Source: Pseudonocardia terrae
GTDB taxonomy: Bacteria > Actinomycetota > Actinomycetes > Mycobacteriales > Pseudonocardiaceae
DNA: 47,056 bases
NCBI RefSeq assembly: GCF_021343995.1
Contig: NZ_JAJTTE010000051.1
Coordinates: 1-47,056 of the forward strand
Direction: 5' to 3'
Every line of letters starts with the position of its first letter. The stretch's first letter is position 1. The position numbers and the translations under genes were made by a program. Shown here piece after piece: positions 34,192-41,913 of the stretch. The notes below the pieces were generated by a model. That model was not told the origin of the DNA. It was given only the letters and a program-made list of their open reading frames with translations, and did not search any database.

Positions 34192-34227
34192 GACCCACCT
34201 CACTCGTTCCGCGGGAAGGCGCCGATG

Positions 34228-34273
34228 TTAGCCGACGTTTGTAGGACTTAGATGACCGACAGACGTCGGGTAA
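34228..34273. promoter_or_regulatory. Inverted-repeat operator between the TetR and SDR genes
   Basis: TTAGCCGACGTTTGT (34228-34242) and ACAGACGTCGGGTAA (34259-34273) are inverted repeats with 13 of 15 positions matching, separated by 16 bp. The site lies between the divergent starts at 34191 and 34294. Confidence 0.65.
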
Positions 34274-34293
34274 CTCGAGGAAGAGGGATCATC

Positions 34294-35049
34294 ATGGCGA
34301 CCTACGACGTGGCGGACCGGTCCGCGATCGTGACCGGGGCAGGGTCGGGCATCGGTCGGGCGGTGGCGCTGCTGCTGGCCGCGAACGGCGCCGCGGTCCT
34401 GGTCCACGACCTGAACGCGGAGGCGGCCGAGCTCGTGGTCGAGGAGATCCGGGCCGTGGGTGGCACCGCGGAGGCCTTCGTCGGCGACGCGGCGGACCCC
34501 GAGGTGGCGCGCGCGGCCGTCGAGGCGGCGGAGAAGCTGGCGCCGCTGCGGATCGCGGTGAACAACGCGGGCATCGGCGGGGCGAACGCGCCGGTCGGGG
34601 AGTACCCCGAGGACAGCTGGCGCAAGGTCGTCGACGTCAACCTCAACGGCGTCTTCTACGGGCTCAAGGCGCAGATCCCCGCGATCGCCGCGCACGGCGG
34701 CGGGGCGATCGTGAACATGGCGTCCGTGCTGGGCTCGGTCGGCATCGCCGGCTCGTCGGCCTACGTCACCGCCAAGCACGGCCTGATCGGCCTCACCAAG
34801 AACGCCGCGCTCGAGCACGCCGCCCAGGGTGTGCGCGTGACCGCGGTCGGCCCCGGCTTCATCACCACACCGCTGCTCGAGGCGAACCTCGACGCCGAGA
34901 CGCAGCGGGCCCTCGCCGAGAAGCACGCGCTCGGGCGGCTCGGGACCGTCGACGAGGTCGCGAACCTTGTCGCCTTCCTCGTCTCCGACGCCGCGAGCTT
35001 CATCACCGGCAGCTACCACCTGGTCGACGGCGGCTACGCGGCCCAGTGA
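34294..35049 (+). CDS. Short-chain dehydrogenase/reductase
   Basis: 251 residues. NAD(P)-binding TGAGSGIG at the N-terminus, NNAG, catalytic Ser in NMASVLGSV, and catalytic YxxxK in SAYVTAKHG. The C-terminal VDGGYAAQ is the usual SDR end. It oxidises an alcohol or reduces a ketone; the substrate is unknown. ATG at 34294 follows GAGGAAGAGGG, so the upstream in-frame ATG at 34252, which lies inside the operator, is rejected. Confidence 0.9.
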   Translation: MATYDVADRSAIVTGAGSGIGRAVALLLAANGAAVLVHDLNAEAAELVVEEIRAVGGTAEAFVGDAADPEVARAAVEAAEKLAPLRIAVNNAGIGGANAPVGEYPEDSWRKVVDVNLNGVFYGLKAQIPAIAAHGGGAIVNMASVLGSVGIAGSSAYVTAKHGLIGLTKNAALEHAAQGVRVTAVGPGFITTPLLEANLDAETQRALAEKHALGRLGTVDEVANLVAFLVSDAASFITGSYHLVDGGYAAQ

Positions 35050-35113
35050 GGTCGGCGCGCCGGTTCCGGAGGGCTCCCTGCTCCGGACCCGGCGCCCGCC
35101 TCCCGGAACCGCC

Positions 35114-35164
35114 GACTCGGGCACGCGGAACTGCCGGCTCGCCGCTCCCGGAACTGTCGACTCG
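35114..35164 (+). repeat. Array 1 of 22-bp units (three degenerate copies)
   Basis: GACTCG-like cores start at 35114, 35136 (GGCTCG) and 35159, spaced 22 and 23 bp. A partial copy (GACTTG at 35179) leads into element A. Confidence 0.7.
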
Positions 35165-35181
35165 CGGGGTCGCTGCGCGAC

Positions 35182-35256
35182 TTGCCGACCATGATCACGT
35201 CCTCGGGACGGGGACGGTCGATTCTCGACGTTGTCGCTCCACGATCGGTGATCATG
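35182..35256. repeat. Element A, copy 1 (long inverted repeat)
   Basis: CATGATCAC (35190-35198) pairs with GTGATCATG (35248-35256). An inner hairpin GTCGA-TTC-TCGAC lies in the loop. Copy 2, 364 bp further on, differs at only a few bases. Confidence 0.75.
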
Positions 35257-35355
35257 CTCCGAGTGTGGGCCGGGGATCGGTGCGGCGCGGTCCGGGCCGC
35301 CGGACCCGGAGGGCTCCCTGCTCCGGGCCCGGCAGCGCGGCCTCCCGGAACTGCC

Positions 35356-35465
35356 GACTCGCGCTCCTGAATCTGCCGACTCGCGGTGCTGAAAGTGCCG
35401 ACTCGCGGTGCTCGATCGCGCGACTCGCGGTGTTCGATCGCGCGACTCGCGGGGGCTCAACGCAA
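35356..35465 (+). repeat. Array 2 of 22-bp units (five copies)
   Basis: Cores GACTCGCG start at 35356, 35378, 35400, 35422 and 35444, exactly 22 bp apart. About ten bases after each core vary, then TGCC or GCGC precedes the next core. With preceding CGC the core forms the quasi-palindrome CGCGA-C-TCGCG. Confidence 0.85.
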
Positions 35466-35545
35466 CCCGCCGTCCCGCCCGTGCGGAGCGAGGTCGAGGT
35501 GTCGATGAGGTGGCGAGAGCCCGGGCAGCGCGGTGGGCGGGCAAC

Positions 35546-35620
35546 TTGCCGACCATGATCACGGCTTCGGGACGGGGACGGTCGATTCCCGACGTTCTCG
35601 CTCCACGATCGGTGATCATG
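35546..35620. repeat. Element A, copy 2 (long inverted repeat)
   Basis: CATGATCAC at 35554-35562 and GTGATCATG at 35612-35620, with nearly the same 49-bp interior as copy 1. The arms are unchanged between copies. Confidence 0.75.
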
Positions 35621-35721
35621 GCTCCGAGCTCGGTCCGGGATCGGTGCAGCGACGCGGTTCGGGCCGCCGGATCCGGAGGGCTCCCTGCTCCGGGCCCGGC
35701 GCACCGCCTCGCGGACCTGCC

Positions 35722-35886
35722 GACCCGCGTTCTCGACACTGCCGACCCGCGCTCTCGAAACTGCCGACTCGCGGAAGCCCAGGGCGCGACTCGCGGGAGC
35801 CCGGGGCGCGACTCGCGGGGGCCCGGGGCGCGACTCGCGGGGGCCCGGGGCGCGACTCGCGGGAGCCCGGAGCGCGACTCGCGTGG
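35722..35886 (+). repeat. Array 3 of 22-bp units (eight copies)
   Basis: Cores start at 35722, 35744 (both GACCCG), 35766, 35788, 35810, 35832, 35854 and 35876, all exactly 22 bp apart. Units at 35810 and 35832 are identical. The last unit runs up to the stop codon of yaaA. Confidence 0.9.
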
Positions 35887-36633
35887 TCAGGCGGGGAGGA
35901 CCAGGTCGAGGTGGTCCCCGCTCCGCTCGACGACATGGCCGGCGCGGCGGGCGATGCGCGCGACCGCCGCCGCGTCGGCCGGCTCGGCGCGGGAGGAGAC
36001 CAGCAGCCGGGCCAGGCCGCCCTTGTGCGACTTGTTGTGGTGGCTCACCACCGAGCGCGACCCGTCGGGGCGCTCGGCCAGGACGTTGACCGTGACCGCG
36101 CCCGGGACCCGCGCCAGCTGCGCGTAGGCGCCGGACCGCAGGTCCACCACCAGCTGCTCCGCGGCCAGCCGGGCGAGCACCGGCTCCAGCACGGGCTTCC
36201 ACCGGGCCGCGAGCGTGCCGCCGGAGGGCAGCGCCGAGCCCGCGGACAGCCGGTACGCCGGGATCGGGTCGCCGGCGTGGACCAGCCCGAACAGCGCCGA
36301 CCCCACGGCGAGCCGCTCCCGCGCCCGCCCCGCGGCGGCCCCACGCAGCGACCCGGCGTCGAGCGCGTCGTAGAGCACGCCCGTGTAGCGGGTGATCGCC
36401 GGGGCGGTCGGGGAGGTCCACAGGGACGCGTTGCGCTCGATCTCGTCGCTCTGCCGCTCCGACAGGCCCAGGGCAGCCCGCGCGGCGGGGACGTCGTCGG
36501 CGAGCTCCACCAGCTCGTCGACCAGCGCCTTGCGCACCGGGTCGAGCTCCGGGTGGCTCAGCGCCGCGAGGTCGAGCGGCGGGCCGTCGCCCCCGGCGCG
36601 CTTGGTCTCCGACGGCGGCAGCAGGACGAGCAC
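35887..36633 (-). CDS. yaaA: Peroxide stress protein YaaA (DUF328)
   Basis: 248 residues. The N-terminal LLPPSETKR and the C-terminal VSHHNKSHKGGLARLLV are the YaaA/UPF0246 marks. In E. coli YaaA lowers free iron and protects DNA during peroxide stress, and the fold binds DNA. GTG at 36633 is chosen because TACCCT (minus strand, plus 36641-36646) stands seven bases upstream, giving a leaderless start right before the conserved motif; the longer frame to 36666 adds only AVTVPVTLPG. It is divergent from the leader peptide and metY. Confidence 0.88.
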   Translation of the reverse strand: MLVLLPPSETKRAGGDGPPLDLAALSHPELDPVRKALVDELVELADDVPAARAALGLSERQSDEIERNASLWTSPTAPAITRYTGVLYDALDAGSLRGAAAGRARERLAVGSALFGLVHAGDPIPAYRLSAGSALPSGGTLAARWKPVLEPVLARLAAEQLVVDLRSGAYAQLARVPGAVTVNVLAERPDGSRSVVSHHNKSHKGGLARLLVSSRAEPADAAAVARIARRAGHVVERSGDHLDLVLPA

Positions 36634-36677
36634 GCCCGGCAGGGTAACCGGCACGGTGACCGCCACCCGGACCGGTG

Positions 36678-36706
36678 TTGTGCAGGTATGACGACCCCGT
36701 TACGGT
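36678..36706 (+). promoter_or_regulatory. Promoter of the leader peptide and metYX
   Basis: TTGTGC (36678-36683) and TACGGT (36701-36706) are spaced 17 bp, a good -35/-10 pair. The -10 box ends seven bases before the GTG of the leader peptide, so the transcript should begin at that codon. Confidence 0.65.
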
Positions 36707-36713
36707 CGCGTTC

Positions 36714-36788
36714 GTGATCCGCCTCGTGGCCCGTCGCCATGTCGACTTCATGCGCGTGACCAGCGCGGCCTGTCGTTCGCGCGGCTGA
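36714..36788 (+). CDS. Cysteine-containing leader peptide upstream of metYX
   Basis: A 24-residue leaderless ORF whose middle reads RRHVDFMRVTSAACR. This matches the pattern RRHVDxxRxxSxxCR of small 'putative leader peptides' that precede sulfur-metabolism genes in actinobacteria. The single Cys near the end would make ribosomes pause when cysteinyl-tRNA is scarce, which could expose or hide the metY ribosome binding site 38 bp downstream. The peptide family is from memory; the attenuation role is inference from position. Confidence 0.75.
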   Translation: MIRLVARRHVDFMRVTSAACRSRG

Positions 36789-36837
36789 ACCACATCCCCA
36801 CGCGTCGCCCCCGAACGATCACCTCAGGAGACCCTGC

Positions 36838-38148
36838 ATGCCCGAGAACGACCCCACCGCCGCCTGGTCCTTCGAGACCAAGCAGGTCCACGCCGGCGCC
36901 ACCTCGGACCCGACGACCGGCGCCCGCGCCACCCCGATCTACCAGACGACGTCGTACACGTTCCGGGACACCGACCACGCCGCGGCGCTGTTCGGGCTCG
37001 CCGAGCTGGGCAACATCTACACCCGGATCATGAATCCGACGCAGGACGTCCTCGAGCAGCGCGTGGCCGCGCTCGAGGGCGGCATCGGGGCCGTCGCCGT
37101 CGCCTCCGGGCAGGCCGCGCAGACCCTGGCGATCCTCAACATCGCGCAGGCCGGGGACCACTTCGTGTCCTCCGCGTCCCTCTACGGCGGCACCTACAAC
37201 CTCTTCCACTACACGCTGCCGAAGCTGGGCATCGACGTCACGTTCGTCGACGACCCGGACAGCGTCGAGGAGTGGCGCGCCGCGGTCCGGCCGAACACCA
37301 AGGCCTTCTACGCCGAGTCGATCGGCAACCCGCGCAGCAACGTCCTCGACATCCGCGCGGTCGCCGACCTGGCGCACGAGGTGGGCGTGCCGCTGATCGT
37401 CGACAACACCGTGCCGACGCCGTACCTGGTGCGGCCCTTCGAGCACGGCGCGGACATCGTCGTGCACTCGGCCACGAAGTTCCTCGGCGGACACGGGACG
37501 AGCATCGGCGGCGTCGTCGTGGACTCCGGCAACTTCGACTGGGGCGCCCGGGCCGAGCGGTTCCCGGGCCTGACCACGGCCGACCCGAGCTACCACGGGC
37601 TGAACTACTGGGAGGCCCTCGGCCCGCAGGCCTTCCTGATCAAGTTCCGCGTGCAGCTGCTGCGCGACCTCGGCCCGGCGATCGCGCCGCTGAACTCGTT
37701 CCTGCTGATCCAGGGCATCGAGACGCTGTCGCTGCGGCTCGAGCGGCACGTGCAGAACGCGCAGGCCGTCGCGGAGTGGCTCGAGGCCCGGGACGAGGTG
37801 GAGAAGGTCTACTACGCCGGCCTGCCGTCCAGCCCGTGGCACGCGCTGCAGCAGAAGTACCTGCCCAAGGGTGCGGGCGCGATCGTCGCGTTCGACATCC
37901 GCGGGGGCGTCGAGGCGGGCAAGAAGTTCGTCGATGCGCTGGAGCTGCACAGCCACCTGGCCAACATCGGCGACGTCCGCAGCCTGGTGATCCACCCGGC
38001 GTCGACCACCCACAGCCAGCTCTCCGGCGAGGAGCAGCTGTCGACGGGCGTCGGCCCGGGCCTGATCCGGCTGTCGGTGGGCCTGGAGGGCATCGAGGAC
38101 ATCAAGGCCGACCTCGACGCCGGGTTCCGGGCGGCCAAGAGCGCGTGA
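36838..38148 (+). CDS. metY: O-acetylhomoserine aminocarboxypropyltransferase (sulfhydrylase)
   Basis: 436 residues. PLP enzyme making homocysteine from O-acetylhomoserine and sulfide. The PLP lysine is Lys214 in HSATKFLGGHG. FETKQVHAGATSDPTTGARATPIYQTTSY and YTRIMNPTQDVLEQRVAALEGG are typical of the Cys/Met metabolism PLP family, and the length fits MetY rather than MetB/MetC (about 390). The ATG at 36838 has AGGAGA before it. It overlaps metX by four bases. A leaderless cysteine-containing leader peptide precedes it. Confidence 0.95.
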   Translation: MPENDPTAAWSFETKQVHAGATSDPTTGARATPIYQTTSYTFRDTDHAAALFGLAELGNIYTRIMNPTQDVLEQRVAALEGGIGAVAVASGQAAQTLAILNIAQAGDHFVSSASLYGGTYNLFHYTLPKLGIDVTFVDDPDSVEEWRAAVRPNTKAFYAESIGNPRSNVLDIRAVADLAHEVGVPLIVDNTVPTPYLVRPFEHGADIVVHSATKFLGGHGTSIGGVVVDSGNFDWGARAERFPGLTTADPSYHGLNYWEALGPQAFLIKFRVQLLRDLGPAIAPLNSFLLIQGIETLSLRLERHVQNAQAVAEWLEARDEVEKVYYAGLPSSPWHALQQKYLPKGAGAIVAFDIRGGVEAGKKFVDALELHSHLANIGDVRSLVIHPASTTHSQLSGEEQLSTGVGPGLIRLSVGLEGIEDIKADLDAGFRAAKSA

Positions 38149-39287
38149 CGACCACGGATCCGGAGACTCTGCTCCCTCCCGCCACCGGCGCGTGGCGGGA
38201 GGGGGCGGATCCCGGCCGACGCCGCTTCCTGGACCTCCCCGCCACGCTGCCGCTCGAGGCCGGCGGGGAGCTCCCGGGCGTCCGGCTCGCCTACGAGACC
38301 TGGGGCGAGCTCGACGCGACCGGGTCCAACGCCGTGCTGGTCCTGCACGCCCTCACCGGCGACGCGCACGTGACCGGCCCGGCCGGCCCGGGGCACCCGA
38401 CCGCCGGCTGGTGGGAGGGGCTGATCGGCCCCGGCCGCCCGCTGGACACCGAGCGGTTCTTCGTGGTGGCGCCGAACGTCGTCGGCGGCTGCCAGGGCAC
38501 GACCGGTCCGGCGTCGCGGGCGCCGGACGGGCGGCCGTGGGGGAGCCGGTTCCCGCTGGTCACCGCGCGGGACACCGTCCGGTCCGAGGTCCCGCTGGCC
38601 GACGCGCTCGGGGTCGGGACGTGGGCGCTGGTGGTCGGCGGGTCGATGGGCGGCATGCGTGCCCTGGAATGGGCCGCGACCGAGCCCGAGCGGGTCGCCC
38701 GGCTGATGCTGCTGGCGTCGCCCGCAGCCGCCTCGGCCGACCAGATCGGGTGGGCCGCCCCGCAGCTCGCGGCGATCCGGGCCGACCCGGGCTGGCGCGG
38801 CGGCGACTACCACGACCTCCCGCCGGGGGCGGGGCCGCACGCGGGGCTGGGCGTGGCCCGGCGGATCGCGCACCTGAGCTACCGCAGCGGTTACGAGCTG
38901 GCCACCCGCTTCGGCCGCGACCCGCAGACCGGTGAGGACCCGTTCCACGGCGGACGGTACGCGGTGGAGTCCTACCTGGACCACCACGCGGCGAAACTGG
39001 TGCACCGCTTCGACGCCGGCTCGTACGTGCGGCTCACCGAGATGATGAACGCGCACGACGTCGGGCGCGGGCGGGGCGGCACGGCCGCGGCGCTGGAGCG
39101 GGTCACGGCCCGCACGACAATCGTCGGGATCAGCTCGGACCGGCTCTACCCGGTGTCGCAGCAGGAGGAGCTGGCCGCGGGCATCCCCGGCGCGGAGCTG
39201 CGGGTGATCGAGTCCCCGTACGGGCACGACGGCTTCCTCATCGAGACCGAGGCCGTCGGCGGGCTGGTCACGGAGCTGCTGGGCTGA
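38145..39287 (+). CDS. metX: Homoserine O-acetyltransferase
   Basis: 380 residues. Activates homoserine with acetyl-CoA to feed MetY. Alpha/beta hydrolase fold: YETWGELDATGSNAVLVLHALTGDAHV at the N-terminus, the nucleophile in GGSMGGMRALEWA (Ser167), the late Asp in ISSDRLYPVSQQ, and the His in YGHDGFLIE. The GTG start at 38145 overlaps the metY stop (GTGA), so the two are translationally coupled. The last 20 bases overlap the end of the convergent Dph6-like gene. Confidence 0.95.
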   Translation: MTTTDPETLLPPATGAWREGADPGRRRFLDLPATLPLEAGGELPGVRLAYETWGELDATGSNAVLVLHALTGDAHVTGPAGPGHPTAGWWEGLIGPGRPLDTERFFVVAPNVVGGCQGTTGPASRAPDGRPWGSRFPLVTARDTVRSEVPLADALGVGTWALVVGGSMGGMRALEWAATEPERVARLMLLASPAAASADQIGWAAPQLAAIRADPGWRGGDYHDLPPGAGPHAGLGVARRIAHLSYRSGYELATRFGRDPQTGEDPFHGGRYAVESYLDHHAAKLVHRFDAGSYVRLTEMMNAHDVGRGRGGTAAALERVTARTTIVGISSDRLYPVSQQEELAAGIPGAELRVIESPYGHDGFLIETEAVGGLVTELLG

Positions 39288-39924
39288 TCCCCGGCACGAG
39301 CTCGGCGACCAGCATCCCGTCCCGGTCACCCACGCGGTTGACCGTGACGGGGACGGGGGCACGGAAGCCCGGGCCCGCCGTGACGAAGGTGTGGAACTCG
39401 CCGTTCTCCCCGCAGGGGTCGACGCCCTCGGGCAGGGCGGCGAGGAACTCCGCGTCGAACGCGTGCCCGGCCAGCTCGGCCGGCATCCGCGCCGGGTCCA
39501 CGGAGACGACGACGGCGCGCAGCCCGGCCGCGATCATCTCCCGGGCGAGCGCGCCGGTCGGTCTGCCCCACAACGGGAACCGCGGCGTGAGCCCGGTGCC
39601 GGCCAGCGTGCGCTCGCGGTAGGCGCGGATGTCGTCCAGGAAGAGGTCGCCGTAGACGACGGTGTCCGCGCCGGTCGCGCGGGCGGCGGCAAGGGCCGCC
39701 CCGGTCCGCCGCTCGTACTCCGTGTTCGGGCACGGCCACGGCAGCTCGACGACGTGCAGCGGCAGGCCCAGCGCCGCCGCCTGCGCCTCGACGAGCTCCC
39801 GCCGCACGCCGTGCACCGGGACCCGCCCGGCCGTGACCGTGGTGAAGAGGCCGGTGACGTCAGCGCAGGCCCCCAGCGCGTACGCGCTGTCCTTCCCGCA
39901 GGACCAGCTCAGCCAGGCCGTCAC
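39268..39924 (-). CDS. Dph6-type ATP pyrophosphatase domain protein
   Basis: 218 residues. PP-loop fold: SWSCGKDSAYAL at the N-terminus binds ATP, and DPCGENGEFHTFVTAGP near the C-terminus is the diphthine-ammonia ligase family mark. Bacteria do not make diphthamide, so the true substrate is unknown; an adenylating amidation or thiolation is likely. It converges with metX and the stop codons overlap by 20 bp. The GTG at 39924 has a GACGGT box six bases upstream, again compatible with a leaderless transcript. Confidence 0.82.
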   Translation of the reverse strand: MTAWLSWSCGKDSAYALGACADVTGLFTTVTAGRVPVHGVRRELVEAQAAALGLPLHVVELPWPCPNTEYERRTGAALAAARATGADTVVYGDLFLDDIRAYRERTLAGTGLTPRFPLWGRPTGALAREMIAAGLRAVVVSVDPARMPAELAGHAFDAEFLAALPEGVDPCGENGEFHTFVTAGPGFRAPVPVTVNRVGDRDGMLVAELVPGISPAAP

Positions 39925-39984
39925 CCGGTCACCGTCGCACGGACACGTGCACGTGGTCGAGGTGGCCTCCGGCGGCGTCCGGGG

Positions 39985-41277
39985 CTACCCCGCGTAGACG
40001 CCGATCCCGTTGGACACCAGGCGCGGCGAGGGGTCCGACGGGTCGTTGACGATCGTCGTCGCCGGGGCGCCGGCGTCGCGGTAGGCGAGGGTGGAGGAGC
40101 CGCCGCCGTCGAGGTTGACGGCGTCGTCGAGACCCAGCTCGCGCAGCAGGTTCGAGAACTGCAGCAGCGTGGCGCCGACGCTGTCGGACTGTCGCCCGTC
40201 GACCGTCACCAGGAGCATCCGGTGGCCGTCGGCGGTCACCCCGGCGCCGCTGCGCGGGGCGCGGGCGCTGTCGTCGAGCCGCTCGGTGGGGGCCCCGTCG
40301 CGCAGGATCGGGCTGCCGCCCACGGCCATCCGGGGTGCGACCCCGCTCGCCGGCACCAGTGCGTAGTCGACGCTCACCCGGTCACCGACCTTGAGACCGC
40401 GCAGCGCGACGGCGCCCTGCTCGCGCCCGACCAGCGCGGTCTCCTCCGCGGGCAGCCGGCCCGCACCGGGCGCGCGGACCGCGGTCACCGCGCCGCCGCG
40501 GACCACGACCTCGACCTGGTCGGCCGCGCACGGAGCATCCCGGTCGGTGTCCGAGCCGCAGAGGGTGCGGGCGCGGTCGGCGTCGCCCCAGTCCGAGGTG
40601 AACACGCCGATGCCGTTGACCGGTACGGCGAACTGGTTGAGAGCGACGATCGGCAGGGCGTCCTGCTCGGCGACCTGCTCGCTGCGCGGGCCCTGGTAGG
40701 AGACGCGCTCGATCCCCGTGCGGCGCACCTCACCCCGCAGCGGCAGCCGGTCGACCCGGGCCACCCCGTCGGTGCCGACGGCGAACACGTAGTCCATCTC
40801 CGCGCCCGGCACTGCTGGCGCGGCGCGGCGGCCCTGCGGCACCGCGGCCTTGAGGAACCGGCCGTTCTGCACGGCAGGTCCGGCCGCCGCACTCGTGCGG
40901 CCGATGTCGAAGAAGTCGCCGTTGATCCCGGCGACGGCACCGGTGCCGTCGGCCATCGCCTTCACCCCGGCCCGCGCCGCGACGGCACCGGGCGTCAGGA
41001 GGTCGGCCCGCACCCCGGGTGTCGTGAGGTCGACCTCGACGACGTCGCCCATCACGTGCCCGGCGGCGGTGGTCGTGGTGATGTCCCGGTGCGTGACGCC
41101 CGGGGCGACCTCGACCGCCTCGGACAGCGACTCGACGATCCGCTGCGGATGGTCGGGCGGCGGTGGCAGCGGCTCGGCGCTCGCGGTCGGTGCCAGGAGG
41201 AGTGTCAGGAAGACCAGTCCGGCACCGACCGTGACGAGCAGTCGCCCGACCGTGGTCGACAGCAGTCCCACGCGCAT
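39985..41277 (-). CDS. Secreted phosphodiester glycosidase-domain protein (NAGPA family)
   Basis: 430 residues. A Sec signal peptide (LLVTVGAGLVFLTLLLAPTASAEP) predicts export. The domain has AGINGDFFDIGR and, near the end, VNLDGGGSSTL with SNGIGVYAG, the marks of the phosphodiester glycosidase (DUF2233, human NAGPA-like) family, which hydrolyse sugar-phosphodiester bonds, possibly in wall polymers or exopolysaccharide. ATG at 41277 is preceded by GGGGGGAG; the longer frame to 41358 lacks such a site. The enzyme's substrate here is not known. Confidence 0.85.
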   Translation of the reverse strand: MRVGLLSTTVGRLLVTVGAGLVFLTLLLAPTASAEPLPPPPDHPQRIVESLSEAVEVAPGVTHRDITTTTAAGHVMGDVVEVDLTTPGVRADLLTPGAVAARAGVKAMADGTGAVAGINGDFFDIGRTSAAAGPAVQNGRFLKAAVPQGRRAAPAVPGAEMDYVFAVGTDGVARVDRLPLRGEVRRTGIERVSYQGPRSEQVAEQDALPIVALNQFAVPVNGIGVFTSDWGDADRARTLCGSDTDRDAPCAADQVEVVVRGGAVTAVRAPGAGRLPAEETALVGREQGAVALRGLKVGDRVSVDYALVPASGVAPRMAVGGSPILRDGAPTERLDDSARAPRSGAGVTADGHRMLLVTVDGRQSDSVGATLLQFSNLLRELGLDDAVNLDGGGSSTLAYRDAGAPATTIVNDPSDPSPRLVSNGIGVYAG

Positions 41278-41388
41278 GTCCGCTCCCCCCGGAGACCGTG
41301 TTCCGGGGAATGCGACCACGAAGAGCGAGTACTTCCGAGGGAGCGACACGCGATTCACTCCCCAGTGGAGGAAAGTTCCCGTGTCGGG

Positions 41389-41823
41389 TTACCGGATCCG
41401 GGCCCCGTAGACCCGTTCGACGGTCATGGTCATGAGCACGCGGCGGTCCGCGACCATGGTCTCCCGGTACTCCGTCCAGTTCGGATGCTCGCCGGCGGCG
41501 CGGCGGTAGTACTCGACGAGCGCCTCGACCTCGGGGGAGTCGGGGGTCGCGCCCGGACCGGTCAGCGTCACCGGGCCCTCCGCGGTGGCCCAGCCCCACC
41601 CGTCGGAACTGGTCACCTCGAGCGCGGCCCGCGGGTCGCGGCGCAGGTTCGCCGTCTTGGCCCGGCCCTCCGTCATCGAGACCGAGATGGTGCCCGCCTC
41701 GCGGTCGTAGAAGGGCGTCACCGGGGAGAGCTGGGGCACCCCGTCCTTCTTGATCGTGGCGAGCACCCCGAGACGGGTCCCGGCGAGCAGCGCGTGCGGG
41801 TCGAAGTCCGTGGCGGAGGTCAT
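41389..41823 (-). CDS. PPOX-class F420-dependent oxidoreductase
   Basis: 144 residues. Split-barrel fold with LGVLATIKKDGVPQLSPVTPFYDREAGTISVSMTEGRAKTANLRRDPRAALEV, the usual N-terminal half of TIGR03618-type proteins, which bind F420 or a flavin. The C-terminal part RVLMTMTVERVYGARIR completes the barrel. The natural substrate is unknown. It is transcribed in the same direction as the glycosidase gene, 111 bp upstream of it. Confidence 0.82.
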   Translation of the reverse strand: MTSATDFDPHALLAGTRLGVLATIKKDGVPQLSPVTPFYDREAGTISVSMTEGRAKTANLRRDPRAALEVTSSDGWGWATAEGPVTLTGPGATPDSPEVEALVEYYRRAAGEHPNWTEYRETMVADRRVLMTMTVERVYGARIR

Positions 41824-41913
41824 ACCCGCCCCAACCCGTCGCCCGCCCCGCTGATTCCGCCGTGCGCGGTGGGTGGTGCTCCGGCACCACCCACCCCGGG
41901 CACGGGCAGTGGA

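Larger units (their letters stand above)
35066..35886. repeat. Composite noncoding repeat region: B-array-A, B-array-A, B-array
   Basis: No gene is supported in the 837 bp between the convergent SDR and yaaA genes. Instead three kinds of element alternate. B is a hairpin CCGGAG-N9-CTCCGG at 35066-35086, 35306-35326 and 35673-35693. Each B is followed 48-50 bp later by an array of 22-bp units built on GACTCGCG. The first two arrays are followed by element A, an inverted repeat CATGATCAC/GTGATCATG around about 50 bp, at 35182-35256 and 35546-35620. Each A is followed 50-53 bp later by the next B. The pattern looks like duplication of one module with expansion of the arrays. Confidence 0.85.

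Noticed and set aside
35356..35881. CRISPR array
   Set aside because: Alternating conserved and variable segments are present, but the period is only 22 bp, the variable part about 10 bp, and there is no cas gene. The units are better described as short tandem repeats.
35252..36793. Long open frames through the composite repeat (both strands)
   Set aside because: Their translations are low-complexity Arg/Ser/Pro/Ala repeats produced by the 22-bp units and by antisense reading of yaaA. None has a ribosome binding site or a recognisable domain.
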